Positions 45,853 through 56,297 of a stretch of 64,000 nucleotides of DNA are shown piece after piece; position 1 is the first letter of the stretch, and each line of letters begins with the position of its first letter. The notes below the pieces were generated by a model. The model was not told the origin of the DNA. It saw only the letters and a program-made list of their open reading frames with translations, and searched no databases. Origin of the DNA: Sphingomonas sp. TDK1 (GTDB taxonomy: Bacteria > Pseudomonadota > Alphaproteobacteria > Sphingomonadales > Sphingomonadaceae); assembly GCF_001650735.1 (NCBI RefSeq), contig NZ_LXVY01000004.1, forward strand, positions 391,537-455,536. The letters are read 5' to 3'. The translations under genes and the position numbers were made by a program.

Positions 45853-47133
45853 ATGGCCCGCCCGAACACCCGCCGCCCGGCCGAGCGCGAGCCCGATGCC
45901 CCCGGCGTCCCCGCCCGCCGCGCCGCCCTCAAGCTGCTCGATGCAGTGCTGCGCCGGGGCCTCGCGCTCGAACAGGCGCTCGATTCCGCTGCCCAGGGCT
46001 TGGCGCCCAACGACCGCGGCCTTGCCCATGCGATCGCCGCCGAGGCGCTGCGCCGGCTGCCCGATCTCGACGCGCTGATCGATTCCGCCACCCGCCAGCG
46101 CCTGCCCGACGACGCCAAGGCCCGCTTCGCGCTGCGCATCGCGCTGGTCCAGGCAATTGCGCTCGGCACCCCCGGCCATGCCGCGATCGCCACCGTCCTG
46201 CCGCTGGTAGATGGCGGCCCGCGCAAGCTGGTCCACGGCGTGTTCGGCACGCTGATGCGCAGCAACGCGACGCTGCCGGACGTGCCGATGCTGCCCGATC
46301 CCGTGGCGCTTCGCTGGCAGGCCCATTGGGGCGACGCGATGGTGCAGGCAGCGTGCGAGGCGATCGCGACGCCGCCGCCGCTCGACCTAAGTCTCAAGAG
46401 CGATGGCGTGACGGTCCCCGGCGCAGTTGGCCTCGCCCCGCGCCATGCGCGGCTCGAACCCGGCACCAGCGTGCCCGACCTCCCCGGTTTCGCCGAGGGC
46501 GACTGGTGGGTGCAGGACCTCGCCGCCTCGATCCCCGCCCGGCTGATCGGCGCGGGCACCGGCACCGTGCTGGACCTGTGCGCCGCCCCCGGCGGCAAGA
46601 CGCTCCAGCTCGCCGCCGCCGGCTGGCAGGTGACAGCGGTCGACGTCGCCGAGAACCGCCTCGCCCGCCTCCGCGAGAATCTGGAGCGCACCGGCCTTTC
46701 GGCGCAGATCGTCACCGCCGACCTGCTGACGTGGAGCCCCGCCGCCCCTGCCGACGCCGTGCTGCTCGACGCGCCGTGCAGCGCCACCGGCATCTTCCGC
46801 CGCCATCCCGACGTGCTCCACCGCGTCCGGCCGTCGCTGATCGCCGAGATGGCCGAGCTTCAGGCCAGGCTGCTCGACCGCGCCGCGGCATGGGTGAAGC
46901 CGGGCGGCACCTTGGTCTTCGCCACCTGCTCGCTGGAGCCCAAGGAAGGCGAGGCCCATCTCGCCCCCTTCCTCGCCGCCCATCCCGAGTTCGCGCTGGT
47001 GCCCGCAACCGCGGGCGAGCTTCCTGCCGGCATTTCGGCGCGCGAGGACGGCTCGGTGCGCGTCCTGCCGGGCATGCTGGCGGAGCAAGGCGGGCTCGAC
47101 GGCTTCTTCATCGCCCGCTTTCGCCGCCGCTGA
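45853..47133 (+). CDS. rsmB: 16S rRNA (cytosine-C5) methyltransferase, RsmB family
   Basis: 426 residues. An N-terminal NusB-like helical domain (about 20-150; AALKLLDAVLRRGLALEQAL) precedes a SAM-dependent methyltransferase: LDLCAAPGGKTLQLAA binds SAM, VLLDAPCSATGIFRRHPDVL is motif IV and FATCSLEPKEGE holds the catalytic cysteine. RsmB methylates C967 of 16S rRNA. The first gene of the plus-strand rsmB-rpe-heparinase-purH series. Confidence 0.92.
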   Translation: MARPNTRRPAEREPDAPGVPARRAALKLLDAVLRRGLALEQALDSAAQGLAPNDRGLAHAIAAEALRRLPDLDALIDSATRQRLPDDAKARFALRIALVQAIALGTPGHAAIATVLPLVDGGPRKLVHGVFGTLMRSNATLPDVPMLPDPVALRWQAHWGDAMVQAACEAIATPPPLDLSLKSDGVTVPGAVGLAPRHARLEPGTSVPDLPGFAEGDWWVQDLAASIPARLIGAGTGTVLDLCAAPGGKTLQLAAAGWQVTAVDVAENRLARLRENLERTGLSAQIVTADLLTWSPAAPADAVLLDAPCSATGIFRRHPDVLHRVRPSLIAEMAELQARLLDRAAAWVKPGGTLVFATCSLEPKEGEAHLAPFLAAHPEFALVPATAGELPAGISAREDGSVRVLPGMLAEQGGLDGFFIARFRRR

Positions 47134-47173
47134 TCGCACGCCCGGGGCCCTTCGTCCCGGTTGCGCAGCAAGC

Positions 47174-47194
47174 TGTGGATAAGTCTGTGGAGAA
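47174..47194 (+). other. Pair of DnaA-box-like sequences
   Basis: TGTGGATAA at 47174-47182 is the exact complement of the consensus DnaA box TTATCCACA. TGTGGAGAA at 47186-47194 differs by one base, 12 bases further on. They lie in the 131-base gap between rsmB and rpe. Two boxes are too few for an origin; a DnaA-controlled promoter or titration site is possible. Confidence 0.4.
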
Positions 47195-47264
47195 GCGGTG
47201 CGCAAGCGGTGTGCGCCCGTCCCCTCCGGTTGCGCCCGACTCGCCCCTTCCCTAGGAGACGACC

Positions 47265-47921
47265 ATGTCCGTCCGCATCGCCCCCTCGATCCTCTCGGCC
47301 GATTTCGCGCGGCTCGGCGAGGAAGTCCGCGCCATCGACGCCGCCGGCGCCGACTGGATCCATGTCGACGTGATGGACGGCCATTTCGTGCCCAACATCA
47401 CCATCGGCCCCGCGGTGGTGAAGGCTTTGCGTCCGCACTCGGCCAAGAACTTCGATGTACACCTGATGATCACCCCGGTCGATCCGATGCTCGCCGCCTT
47501 TGCCGAGGCCGGCGCGGACACGATCTCGGTCCATCCCGAGGCCGGCCCCCACCTCCACCGCACGCTCCAGACGATCAAGGCGCTTGGCAAGCGCGCCGGC
47601 GTGGTGCTCAACCCGTCCACCCCGGTCGATGCGGTCGACTATGTGATGGACCTGGTCGACCTGATCCTGGTGATGAGCGTCAACCCGGGCTTCGGCGGGC
47701 AGAAGTTCCTCGAAAGCCAGCTGCCCAAGATCACCGAGCTGCGCCGCCGCATCGAGGCAAGCGGTCGCGCCATCGACCTTGAAGTGGATGGCGGCATCGA
47801 CCGCGAGACCGCGCCCAAGGCGATCGCCGCCGGCGCCAATGCCCTGGTCGCGGGCACCGCGACCTTTACCGGCGGTCCGAACCAGTACGCCGCCAATATC
47901 GCGGCATTGCGCGGGGCTTGA
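47265..47921 (+). CDS. rpe: Ribulose-phosphate 3-epimerase
   Basis: Interconverts ribulose 5-phosphate and xylulose 5-phosphate in the pentose phosphate pathway. 218 residues, TIM barrel with [50 protein letters not shown] and EVDGGID, which include the metal-binding histidines and aspartates. Overlaps the next gene by four bases (TTGA). Confidence 0.97.
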   Translation: MSVRIAPSILSADFARLGEEVRAIDAAGADWIHVDVMDGHFVPNITIGPAVVKALRPHSAKNFDVHLMITPVDPMLAAFAEAGADTISVHPEAGPHLHRTLQTIKALGKRAGVVLNPSTPVDAVDYVMDLVDLILVMSVNPGFGGQKFLESQLPKITELRRRIEASGRAIDLEVDGGIDRETAPKAIAAGANALVAGTATFTGGPNQYAANIAALRGA

Positions 47922-49648
47922 CGGAGTCCGTGCCGGACTCCGCCGCCGACGGGGTCGAGGAAGGCAAGCGGCTGATCCGGGTGGGCGGCGACCGCGGCCT
48001 CTCGCTGGCCGACCGCATCGCGGATCGCTTCCAGCGCCTCGCCTGGCGTTCGCCCTTCTACGCGATGCGGCTGAAGGGTCGGCACCCGCTCAAGCTGCTC
48101 ACCGCCGCCGACGATCCCTTCTTCGGCGACCCCCAGCGCGGCAACGCCCTGCTCGATGGCGAACTGCGCCTATGCGGCGAGGTCCGCGCGGTCGAGACGC
48201 TCGACTTCGCCAAGCCCGACTGGTCGCCCGCCTTCACCCAGCATCTTCAGGGCTTTGCCTGGCTGCGCGACCTGTCCAGCGTCGCCACCCGTCAGCAGGG
48301 CGCGCCGATCGCCGAAGACATCATGCGCCGCTGGCTCAAGGTCCATGGCGAGCTGGTCGCCGACCCCGCCTGGCGCCCCGATCTCGTCGGCCGGCGCATC
48401 CTGGCCTGGGTGGCGCATGCGCCGCTGATCCTGTCGTCCACCGATCAGGTCTACCGCTCGGGCGTGATGCACGCCCTGGCTCGCGGTGCCCGGCATCTCG
48501 ATCGCAGCGCCGACAAGGTGCCAGCAGGCATCCCGCGCCTCGCCGCCTGGGCCGGCTTGACCGTCGCTGGGCTGGTCCTGCCCGGCGGCGATCCGCGCCG
48601 CGCCTTTGCCGAGGCGGGGCTCAACCGGGCGATCACCGCTTCGGTCTATGAGGATGGCGGCACTGTCGGCCGTTCGCCGGACGGCCAGCTCGACGCGATC
48701 CAGCTCATCACCCTGCTCTGCGAAACCTATGCCGCCCGCCGCATCGAACCGCCCGCCTTCGTGCTCGGCGCGCTCAACCGGATGGTCGCGGCGCTGCTCG
48801 GCGTATGCCACGGCGACGGCGGGCTCTCCAGCTGGCAGGGATGTGCGCCAGTCGGCGGCGAATGGATCGAGCAGGCGATCGAAGCGACCGGCGTCCGCAC
48901 CCGCCCGCTCAAGCAGGCGCGCGACTGGGGCTATCAGCGCCTGTCCTGCGCCGGCACCGTGCTGATCCTCGACGCCGCACCGCCGCCCGACGCGCGCGCG
49001 GCACAGACCGGCTGCGCCTCCACCCTCGCCTTCGAGCTGTCGGACGGCACCGACCGGATCGTCGTCAATTGCGGCGGCAGCCGCGCCGCCGATGCGCGCC
49101 TGCCCGCCGAGCTGGTCCAGGGTCTGCGCACCACCGCGGCGCATTCGACGCTGACGCTGGGCGACAGTAACTCCACCGCGATCCATGCCGACGGCACGCT
49201 CGGCCGCGGGGTGAGCGAAGTCGAACTGGTCCGGCACGAGACCGAAAACGCCAGCCGGATCGAGGCGGCACATGACGGCTATGTCCGCCGCTTCGGCCTG
49301 CTCCACCGCCGCGAACTCACGCTTTCGCATGACGGACGCGATCTGCGCGGCGAGGACCTGCTGCTCCCCGCGGGCAAGCGCCGCACCGACTCGACCGCGT
49401 TCGCACTGCGCTTCCACCTCGCCCCGCATGTCGAGGTGTCGCCGACCGCCGACGGCCACGGTGCGATCCTGCGCACCGCCTCGGGCACCCTCTGGCAGTT
49501 CCGCGCCAAGGGCGGCACACTGGCGATCGAGGAAAGCCTGTGGATCGATGCGCGCGGCCGGCCGCATGGCACCCAGCAGCTGGTGATCCACGGTGAGACG
49601 CCGGCTGGCGGCGCCAGCCTGAACTGGGTGTTCCACCGTTCTAAATAG
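47918..49648 (+). CDS. Heparinase II/III family protein
   Basis: 576 residues: an N-terminal alpha-helical toroid ([19 protein letters not shown] ... FAWLRDL) and a C-terminal beta-sandwich (heparinase II/III-like, about 330-570; [17 protein letters not shown] is characteristic). Family members are uronic-acid polysaccharide lyases, but this subgroup is untested and no signal peptide is seen. TTG start overlapping the rpe stop. The order rpe-heparinase-purH suggests a conserved housekeeping link, possibly to cell-surface polysaccharide. Confidence 0.85.
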   Translation: MTESVPDSAADGVEEGKRLIRVGGDRGLSLADRIADRFQRLAWRSPFYAMRLKGRHPLKLLTAADDPFFGDPQRGNALLDGELRLCGEVRAVETLDFAKPDWSPAFTQHLQGFAWLRDLSSVATRQQGAPIAEDIMRRWLKVHGELVADPAWRPDLVGRRILAWVAHAPLILSSTDQVYRSGVMHALARGARHLDRSADKVPAGIPRLAAWAGLTVAGLVLPGGDPRRAFAEAGLNRAITASVYEDGGTVGRSPDGQLDAIQLITLLCETYAARRIEPPAFVLGALNRMVAALLGVCHGDGGLSSWQGCAPVGGEWIEQAIEATGVRTRPLKQARDWGYQRLSCAGTVLILDAAPPPDARAAQTGCASTLAFELSDGTDRIVVNCGGSRAADARLPAELVQGLRTTAAHSTLTLGDSNSTAIHADGTLGRGVSEVELVRHETENASRIEAAHDGYVRRFGLLHRRELTLSHDGRDLRGEDLLLPAGKRRTDSTAFALRFHLAPHVEVSPTADGHGAILRTASGTLWQFRAKGGTLAIEESLWIDARGRPHGTQQLVIHGETPAGGASLNWVFHRSK

Positions 49649-49701
49649 GCGCTCCAAATAGGGCTTGCCCCCGCGCCCCCGATTGGAGAGAGGGGCGGGC
49701 C

Positions 49702-51270
49702 ATGGACATCAAGATCACCCGCGCGCTCCTCTCGGTCTCCGACAAGACCGGGATCGTCGAACTCGGTCAGGCGCTGGCCGCCCAGGGCGTCGAGCTCGTC
49801 TCGACCGGCGGCACCGCCACCGCCCTGCGTAACGCAGGCCTCACCGTCCGCGACATCTCCGACCTCACCGGCTTCCCGGAGATGATGGACGGCCGGGTGA
49901 AGACGCTGCACCCCAAGGTGCATGGCGGCCTGCTCTCGGTGCGCGACAATCCCGAGCATCAGGCCTCGATGGCCGAGCACGCGATCGCGCCGATCGACCT
50001 CGTCGTGGTCAACCTCTATCCCTTCGCCCAGACCGTCGCCAAGGGCGCCGACCGCGACGAGATCATCGAGAATATCGACATCGGCGGTCCGTCGATGGTC
50101 CGCTCGGCCGCCAAGAACCATGAGTCGGTGGCGATCGTCACCGATCCCGCGGACTACGCGCTGGTGATGGGCGGCACGACGACGCTGGAGCAGCGCCGCA
50201 AGTTCGCCGCCAAGGCCTATGCCGCCACCGCGGCGTACGACGCGATGATCTCCAGCTGGTTCGCCTTCGCCGATCAGGGCGAGGCGTTCCCGGAAACGCT
50301 CAACATCTCGCTCAGCCGTGGCCAGGCGCTGCGCTATGGCGAGAATCCGCACCAGCAGGCGGCCTTCTACGCCGCGACCGGCCCGGCCGCGCGCGGCATC
50401 GGCCAGGCGCGCCAGCTGCAGGGCAAGGAGCTGAGCTACAACAACTATAACGACGCCGACGCGGCGCTGGAGCTGGTCAGCGAATTCCGTGACGGCCCGC
50501 CGACCGCTGTGATCGTCAAGCACGCCAACCCCTGCGGCGTGGCAAGCGGCGCGACGCTGGCCGAAGCCTATGCCGCTGCGTTCGCCTGCGACACCGTCTC
50601 GGCGTTCGGCGGCATCATCGCGGTGAACCGCCCGCTCGACCGCGCGACCGCCGAGCAGATCACCGGCATCTTCACCGAAGTGGTGGTGGCGCCCGACGCC
50701 GACGAGGAAGCGCTGGCGCTGTTCGCGGCGAAGAAGAATCTCCGCCTGCTGCTCACCGGCGAACTGCCCGATCCGGCGCGTGCGGGCCTGTTCGCCAAGT
50801 TGATCGCCGGCGGCTGGCTGGTCCAGGGCCGCGACAACGGCATCGTCACGCGCGACCAGCTCAAGGTCGTCACCCAGCGCCAGCCGACCGAGCAGGAACT
50901 GGCCGACTGCCTGTTCGCCTGGACGGTGGCCAAGCACGTCAAGTCGAACGCGATCGTCTATGCCAAGGACGGCAGCACCGCGGGCGTCGGCGCCGGCCAG
51001 ATGAACCGGCTGGAAAGCGCCCGCATCGCCGCGTGGAAGGCCAAGGACGCCGCCGACAAGGCCGGCTGGGCGCAGCCGCGCACGATCGGCTCGGCCGTCG
51101 CCTCGGATGCCTTCTTCCCCTTCGCCGACGGCCTGCTGGCGGCGGTGGAAGCGGGCGCGACCGCGGTGATCCAGCCGGGCGGCTCGATCCGCGACGACGA
51201 GGTGATCGCGGCGGCCGACAAGGCTGGGCTGGCGATGGTGTTCACCGGCATGCGCCACTTCCGGCATTGA
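49702..51270 (+). CDS. purH: Bifunctional AICAR transformylase/IMP cyclohydrolase
   Basis: Last two steps of IMP synthesis. 522 residues. Cyclohydrolase domain (1-195): [45 protein letters not shown]. Transformylase domain: [30 protein letters not shown], the catalytic KHANPCG and [11 protein letters not shown]. coli PurH has 529 residues. A ribosome site GAGAGAGG precedes the ATG. Confidence 0.98.
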   Translation: MDIKITRALLSVSDKTGIVELGQALAAQGVELVSTGGTATALRNAGLTVRDISDLTGFPEMMDGRVKTLHPKVHGGLLSVRDNPEHQASMAEHAIAPIDLVVVNLYPFAQTVAKGADRDEIIENIDIGGPSMVRSAAKNHESVAIVTDPADYALVMGGTTTLEQRRKFAAKAYAATAAYDAMISSWFAFADQGEAFPETLNISLSRGQALRYGENPHQQAAFYAATGPAARGIGQARQLQGKELSYNNYNDADAALELVSEFRDGPPTAVIVKHANPCGVASGATLAEAYAAAFACDTVSAFGGIIAVNRPLDRATAEQITGIFTEVVVAPDADEEALALFAAKKNLRLLLTGELPDPARAGLFAKLIAGGWLVQGRDNGIVTRDQLKVVTQRQPTEQELADCLFAWTVAKHVKSNAIVYAKDGSTAGVGAGQMNRLESARIAAWKAKDAADKAGWAQPRTIGSAVASDAFFPFADGLLAAVEAGATAVIQPGGSIRDDEVIAAADKAGLAMVFTGMRHFRH

Positions 51271-51279
51271 GACCAGCGC

Positions 51280-51304
51280 GCCGCGCCTCCGGTGGGGGCG
51301 CGGC
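51280..51304. terminator. GC hairpin between purH and the convergent HNH gene
   Basis: GCCGCGCC (51280-51287) pairs with GGCGCGGC (51297-51304) across a 9-base loop, starting 9 bases after the purH stop codon. No T tract follows, so efficiency is uncertain. Confidence 0.5.
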
Positions 51305-51309
51305 AAACT

Positions 51310-51954
51310 TCACATGTTTCCAACCGATTTTGCTGAGAGCAGTTTAACGAGGCCGTCCCAAGTTCCAAAGCCCGCCAAAGGCTCTGGCGCGATCGTGCGT
51401 GGGTCTAGGAGGCCCGCCTCATCTAAGGTGTAATTCATCCGGGCATAGTTGCAGGGCGCGCAGGCGACCACCATGTTTTCAAGACTTGTTGCCCCACCTC
51501 GGGCGTTCGGCAAGATATGATCGAATTGAAGCCACAACGCTTTGAAGCCAGCGTGGTCGTCGAGCGCACTTCCCCATCGCACCGCCTCAGGGTAGAGTGC
51601 GGTCGCCACTTTTCGTACAGCCGGGTAAATCAACGGCACGCGACAAAATCTACATTGCAGACGGTCGCGGGCTATGAGCGCAGCTCGCAGCTCTGAACCC
51701 GGCATTCGCGGGACGGGGCGTTCCGACTTCTGAAGGTGTGGGAGACTGCATGCGGCCATCCTTGCTCTGTGTCGCTTATGCCACCCCCGCCCCATTGCGT
51801 CATCATTGTACAGTCTGATGATAGGATTATCGGCTGCGTGAAAATGCTCCTCCGCATCTTCAAAACGGCCATCCAGGTGAGCAACCACTGCCATCCGAAG
51901 TGTTAGAGCAGCTTCAAAAACTTCAGCCGGTGGCTCACTCATCGACTGGCGCAT
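51310..51954 (-). CDS. HNH endonuclease domain protein
   Basis: 214 residues. The C-terminal half has a beta-beta-alpha metal nuclease motif: CRFC, then [12 protein letters not shown], and CAPCN, where the two CxxC pairs bind zinc and the DH pair is catalytic. The first 90 residues have no clear homology. Base composition is visibly AT-richer than the neighbours and codon use is more relaxed, which suggests later arrival. The start shares one base with the flippase stop (TGATG); an ATG at 51942 is an alternative. It may be a stand-alone nuclease such as a phage-defence remnant; the role is unknown. Confidence 0.85.
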   Translation of the reverse strand: MRQSMSEPPAEVFEAALTLRMAVVAHLDGRFEDAEEHFHAADNPIIRLYNDDAMGRGWHKRHRARMAACSLPHLQKSERPVPRMPGSELRAALIARDRLQCRFCRVPLIYPAVRKVATALYPEAVRWGSALDDHAGFKALWLQFDHILPNARGGATSLENMVVACAPCNYARMNYTLDEAGLLDPRTIAPEPLAGFGTWDGLVKLLSAKSVGNM

Positions 51955-53462
51955 CACACTGCCTCGCCCGCTACCCCCTCCGCCCGCGGCACCTTGCGGA
52001 ACAGCGCGCGGTCCTCGGGGCCGAAGCCGAAGCGGATGATCACGAACAGGAAGGTGATCAGGATCGCCGGCATGCCCAGGCTCATCTCCGCCCATTCGAA
52101 GCGATGCGGCAGCGAGGTGAAGGCGGCGCCCACCAGTCCCGCGATCGCCATCGCCGCGAAGAAGCTGGGGCGGATGCTCACCACCGGCGCGCCGAGCTTG
52201 GCCTGGAGCAGCAGGCCCTTGGCCACCGATCCGATCGTCAGCGAAAGCGCCAACGCCACTGCGGGCGCGGCGGACTGCACCGGCACCGACCAGCCCTGCC
52301 CGCGCGCGACGAAGATCAGCACGAAGCTCAAGGCGATCTGGAGCACCAAGACGCAGATCGAGATCGCGAGATTGGTGTGCCGGGCGATGTAGATCAGCGC
52401 CGTCTCGCAGACCGCGCCGGGCGAGGCGAGCACCTCGGCAAAGAGCAGGATGCACAGCACCGCCGAGCCGATCACGAACTCCCGCCCGAGCAGGCCCATC
52501 ACCCCCTCGGCGGGGATGGAAAACATCACGGCAAGACCCGCCTGCGCGCAGAGGATCCAGAAGCCCACCTGCCGCACCTGGCGCGCCACCGCCGGACGGT
52601 CGCCCGCGGCAAGGCTTTGGGTGATCACCGGCCCCAGGATCGGATCGAAGCTCGATTTCAGCCGCTGCGGCACCGAAGCGACCTGCTGCGCCATATAATA
52701 GATGCCGACCACCGAAGGCGCGAACAGCAAGCCGAGGATGAAGCGATCGACGTTGCGCGTCGCCCATTCGATCGCGTCGGCCCCCGCCAGCGGCGCATTG
52801 ACCCGCGCCAGCCCCCAGATCTCCGCCGGCTGCGGCCGCCAACCGATCGGCAGACCATATTCGCGCACGAACGGCACGATCGACGCGACCAAAGCAGCGC
52901 TCATCGACAGCACATAGGCCATCAGCAGGCCGTCACGCGACGAGACGAACGAAAAGGCGTAGGCCGCGATACTGATCGTCCAGGGCTCGATGATCGCCCG
53001 CGCCGTCACCGCAGCGCCGATATTGTGGCGATAGGCCAGCGCCGAAAGCGACACGTCGGACAGCGCGATGGCGATCACCGCGACAGACAGGAACCGCTCC
53101 AGCCCCATTACCGGGCTGTTGGGGAACATCGCCTGCGGGAACAGCATCATGATGCCGCTGGCGATCAGGGCCGCGACGAGGGCGACGACCATCGCGTCCC
53201 ATACGACATGGGTATGCGGCCGCTCGGTGCTCGACAGCGCCTGGGCCAGCCCGCGCTTGAGGCCGAGCGTCGCCACCAGCGCGACGAACTCGATGACCAG
53301 CACTGCGATCGCATAGCGCCCGACGATCTCCGGGCCGTAGGAGCGCCCGGCGATGAACAGGAACGGCAGCCGCGCCACCAGCCGGATGATGAAGCCCAGC
53401 ATGTTCGTCCGCCCGCCCTTGGCGAGCGCGTTGATATCCTTGGACGCCTCCCCCTCGCTCAA
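51954..53462 (-). CDS. Polysaccharide (O-antigen/lipid-linked oligosaccharide) flippase
   Basis: 502 residues, strongly hydrophobic with many membrane helices, MOP superfamily (Wzx type): GGRTNMLGFIIRLVARLPFLFIAGRSYGPEIVGRYA at the start, IGIYYMAQQVASVPQRLKSSFDPI-like central stretch. It would flip undecaprenyl-linked sugar units across the inner membrane. It is not in a polysaccharide cluster; instead its ATG overlaps the polA stop by four bases. Confidence 0.88.
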   Translation of the reverse strand: MSEGEASKDINALAKGGRTNMLGFIIRLVARLPFLFIAGRSYGPEIVGRYAIAVLVIEFVALVATLGLKRGLAQALSSTERPHTHVVWDAMVVALVAALIASGIMMLFPQAMFPNSPVMGLERFLSVAVIAIALSDVSLSALAYRHNIGAAVTARAIIEPWTISIAAYAFSFVSSRDGLLMAYVLSMSAALVASIVPFVREYGLPIGWRPQPAEIWGLARVNAPLAGADAIEWATRNVDRFILGLLFAPSVVGIYYMAQQVASVPQRLKSSFDPILGPVITQSLAAGDRPAVARQVRQVGFWILCAQAGLAVMFSIPAEGVMGLLGREFVIGSAVLCILLFAEVLASPGAVCETALIYIARHTNLAISICVLVLQIALSFVLIFVARGQGWSVPVQSAAPAVALALSLTIGSVAKGLLLQAKLGAPVVSIRPSFFAAMAIAGLVGAAFTSLPHRFEWAEMSLGMPAILITFLFVIIRFGFGPEDRALFRKVPRAEGVAGEAV

Positions 53463-56215
53463 TGCGCGGCGCCCCAGCTGGGACCGACGCCGATCTCCAC
53501 GCCCAGCGGCACGGTGAGCTGGATTGCCGGTTCGGCGGCGGTCGCCATCACCCGCTCGATGATCGGCCGCGCGGCCGCGACATCGCCTTCGGGCAGTTCG
53601 AACACCAGTTCGTCATGCACCTGGAGGAGCATGCGGACCTTCTCCAGCCCCGCCTCGCGCAGCGCCGGGCCCATCCGCGCCATGGCGCGCTTGATGATAT
53701 CCGCGCTGGTGCCCTGGATCGGCGCGTTGATCGCCGCGCGCTCGCTGCCCGCCCGCTCATTGGGGTTGGACGCCTTGAGCCGCGGGAAATGCGTCTTCCG
53801 GCCGAACAGCGTGGTGGTGTAGCCGCGCTCCTTCGCCTCGCGCAGCGTATCGGCGATGTAGCGGTTGATGCCCGGGAAGCGCTCGAAATAGCGGCTGATC
53901 ATCGCCTGCGCCTCGTCGGGCGTCACGTCGAGCCGGCCGGCCAGGCCCCAGCGCGAGATGCCGTAGAGGATCGCGAAGTTGATCGTCTTGGCCCGCCCGC
54001 GCGTGTCGCGGTTGACCTCTCCGAACAGCTCCATCGCGGTCATACTGTGGATGTCGTCGCCATTCTCGAACGCGGTGCGCAGCGCCGGCACGTCGGCGAT
54101 GTGCGCGGCCAGGCGCAGCTCGATCTGCGAATAGTCGGCCGAGAGGATGACGTTGCCCGGCTCCGCCACGAAGGCGTCGCGGATCTGGCGGCCGACCTCG
54201 GTGCGGATCGGGATGTTCTGCAGATTGGGGTCGGTCGACGACAGCCGCCCGGTCTGCGCGCCGGTGAGGCTGTAGCTGGTGTGGACGCGGCCCGTGTGCG
54301 GGTTGATCTGCGCCTGCAGCGCATCGGTATAGGTCGACTTGAGCTTGGAGAGCTGGCGCCAGTCGAGCACCTTGAGCACCATCTCGCGGCCGGGGGAATC
54401 CTTGTCGGCGGCGATGCGCTCCAGCTCGTTGACGTCGGTGGAATAGACGCCGGACTTGCCCTTGCGGCCGCCCTTGATCCCCATCTTGTCGAACAGCACG
54501 TCACCCAGCTGCTTGGGGCTGCCGATGGTGAATTTGAACCCGGCGATGGCGTGGATTTCCTCCTCCAGCGCGGCGATCTGCTGCGCGAAGTCGGACGAGA
54601 GCTTCGACAGCACCCCGGCATCGACCTTGATGCCCGTGCTCTCCATCTCCGCCAGCACCGCGACCAGCGGGCGATCCACGCTCTCGTAGACGCGCGTCAC
54701 GCTCTCATAGGCGAGCCGCGGCTTGAGGCGGCGCCACAGCCGCAGCGTGACGTCGGCATCCTCGGCGGCGTAGCGGGTCGCGGCCTTGAGATCGACCTGG
54801 CCGAAATTCAGCTGGCTCTTCCCCGTGCCGACCACGTCCTTGTAGGCGATGCAGCTGTGCGCGAGGTGGGTGGCGGCGAGCTCGTCCATGCCGTGCCCGT
54901 GCAACCCGGCATCGAGATCGAAGCTCATCACGATCGTGTCGTCATAGGGCGCGACGCGGATACCGGCGCGGCCGAGCACGATCATATCGTACTTCAGGTT
55001 GTGGCCGATCTTGAGGACAGCGGGGTCCTCCAGCAGCGGCTTCAGCCGGGCGATCGCCTCGGCGCGGTCGATCTGCTCGGGCTTTTCAGCGAACATGTCG
55101 GTGCCGCCATGGCCGAGCGGAATATAGCAGGCGAGGTTGGGCGCCAGCGCCATGCTGACGCCCACCAGATCGGCCTGGGTCGCATCGAGCCCGGTCGTCT
55201 CGGTATCGATCGCCACCCAGCCCTGATGCCGCGATACGGTGATCCAGCGGTCGAGCGCGTCGAGGTCGGTGACGGTCTCATAGCCGTCATGGTTGCAGGG
55301 CGGATCTTGCTCGACACCGGGCGCCTCGTGCGTTTCCACCGGCGCATCGGCGACCGAGGACAGGCGCGACAGCAACGTCTTGAAGCCGTGATGTTCGAGA
55401 AACGCGCGGAGCGGCGCGTCGGGGATGCCCTGCAGTTCCATCGCCTCAAGCGGCTCGGGCAGCGGCACGTCGCAGGCGAGCGTGACGAGCTTGTGGCTCA
55501 GCCGCGCGAGATCGGCATGCTCGATCAGATTGTCGCGCAGCTTGCCCTTCTTCATCTCCGGCGCGGCGGCGAGCACCGATTCGAGATCGCCATGTTCGAG
55601 GATCAGCTTGGCGGCGGTCTTGGGTCCGACCCCCGGCACGCCGGGCACGTTGTCGACGCTGTCGCCCATCAGCGCGAGCACTTCGCCGAGCTTCTCCGGG
55701 CCGACGCCGAACTTCTCGCGGGTATCGTCCGGCCCCATGCGCCGGTTGTTCATCGTGTCGAGCATGTCGACCGACGGATCGGTCATCAGCTGCATCAGGT
55801 CCTTGTCGGAGCTGACGATCGTCACCGACCAGCCCTGCGCGAGCGCCGCCTTGGTATAGCTGGCGATCAGGTCGTCGGCCTCCCAGCCCAGCTCCTCGAT
55901 GCAGGGCAGGCTGAAGGCGCGGGTCGCGTCGCGGATCATCGGGAACTGGGGGACCAGATCCTCCGGCGCGGGCGGGCGGTGCGCCTTGTACTGGTCGTAG
56001 AGATCGTTGCGGAAGGTGTGCTCGGACTTGTCGAGGATCACCGCCATGTGGGTCGGCCCGTCGGCCTTGTGCAGTTCGTCGACCAGCTTCCACAGCATCG
56101 AGGTGTAGCCGTACACCGCCCCCACCGGCTCGCCATGCTTGTTCGTCAGCGGCGGCAGCCGGTGATAGGCGCGGAAGATGTAGCTGGAGCCGTCGACGAG
56201 ATAGAGATGGGGCAT
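53459..56215 (-). CDS. polA: DNA polymerase I
   Basis: 918 residues, three domains. 5'-nuclease (1 to about 290; YLVDGSSYIFRAYH, EADDLIASY, SSDKDLMQLM, GDSVDNVPGVPGVGPKTA). Proofreading 3'-5' exonuclease (about 320-520; the DTETTGLD motif with catalytic Asp and Glu is intact). Polymerase (about 530-918; motif A SADYSQIELR, motif B RGRAKTINFAILYG, motif C QVHDELVFE). Removes RNA primers and fills repair gaps. Start at MPHLYLVDG, codon 13 of the longest frame. Its stop overlaps the flippase start. Confidence 0.97.
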   Translation of the reverse strand: MPHLYLVDGSSYIFRAYHRLPPLTNKHGEPVGAVYGYTSMLWKLVDELHKADGPTHMAVILDKSEHTFRNDLYDQYKAHRPPAPEDLVPQFPMIRDATRAFSLPCIEELGWEADDLIASYTKAALAQGWSVTIVSSDKDLMQLMTDPSVDMLDTMNNRRMGPDDTREKFGVGPEKLGEVLALMGDSVDNVPGVPGVGPKTAAKLILEHGDLESVLAAAPEMKKGKLRDNLIEHADLARLSHKLVTLACDVPLPEPLEAMELQGIPDAPLRAFLEHHGFKTLLSRLSSVADAPVETHEAPGVEQDPPCNHDGYETVTDLDALDRWITVSRHQGWVAIDTETTGLDATQADLVGVSMALAPNLACYIPLGHGGTDMFAEKPEQIDRAEAIARLKPLLEDPAVLKIGHNLKYDMIVLGRAGIRVAPYDDTIVMSFDLDAGLHGHGMDELAATHLAHSCIAYKDVVGTGKSQLNFGQVDLKAATRYAAEDADVTLRLWRRLKPRLAYESVTRVYESVDRPLVAVLAEMESTGIKVDAGVLSKLSSDFAQQIAALEEEIHAIAGFKFTIGSPKQLGDVLFDKMGIKGGRKGKSGVYSTDVNELERIAADKDSPGREMVLKVLDWRQLSKLKSTYTDALQAQINPHTGRVHTSYSLTGAQTGRLSSTDPNLQNIPIRTEVGRQIRDAFVAEPGNVILSADYSQIELRLAAHIADVPALRTAFENGDDIHSMTAMELFGEVNRDTRGRAKTINFAILYGISRWGLAGRLDVTPDEAQAMISRYFERFPGINRYIADTLREAKERGYTTTLFGRKTHFPRLKASNPNERAGSERAAINAPIQGTSADIIKRAMARMGPALREAGLEKVRMLLQVHDELVFELPEGDVAAARPIIERVMATAAEPAIQLTVPLGVEIGVGPSWGAAH

Positions 56216-56297
56216 GGGGCGGGAGATAGCAGCGCGCCGCGCCGCCGTCATCCCGCCGATGCCCCTGTTTTAGGCCCCGATTTTTAAGCGCCTGTTT

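Noticed and set aside
53462..56287. 941-codon open frame on the plus strand
   Set aside because: Exactly opposite polA, which has all three catalytic domains.
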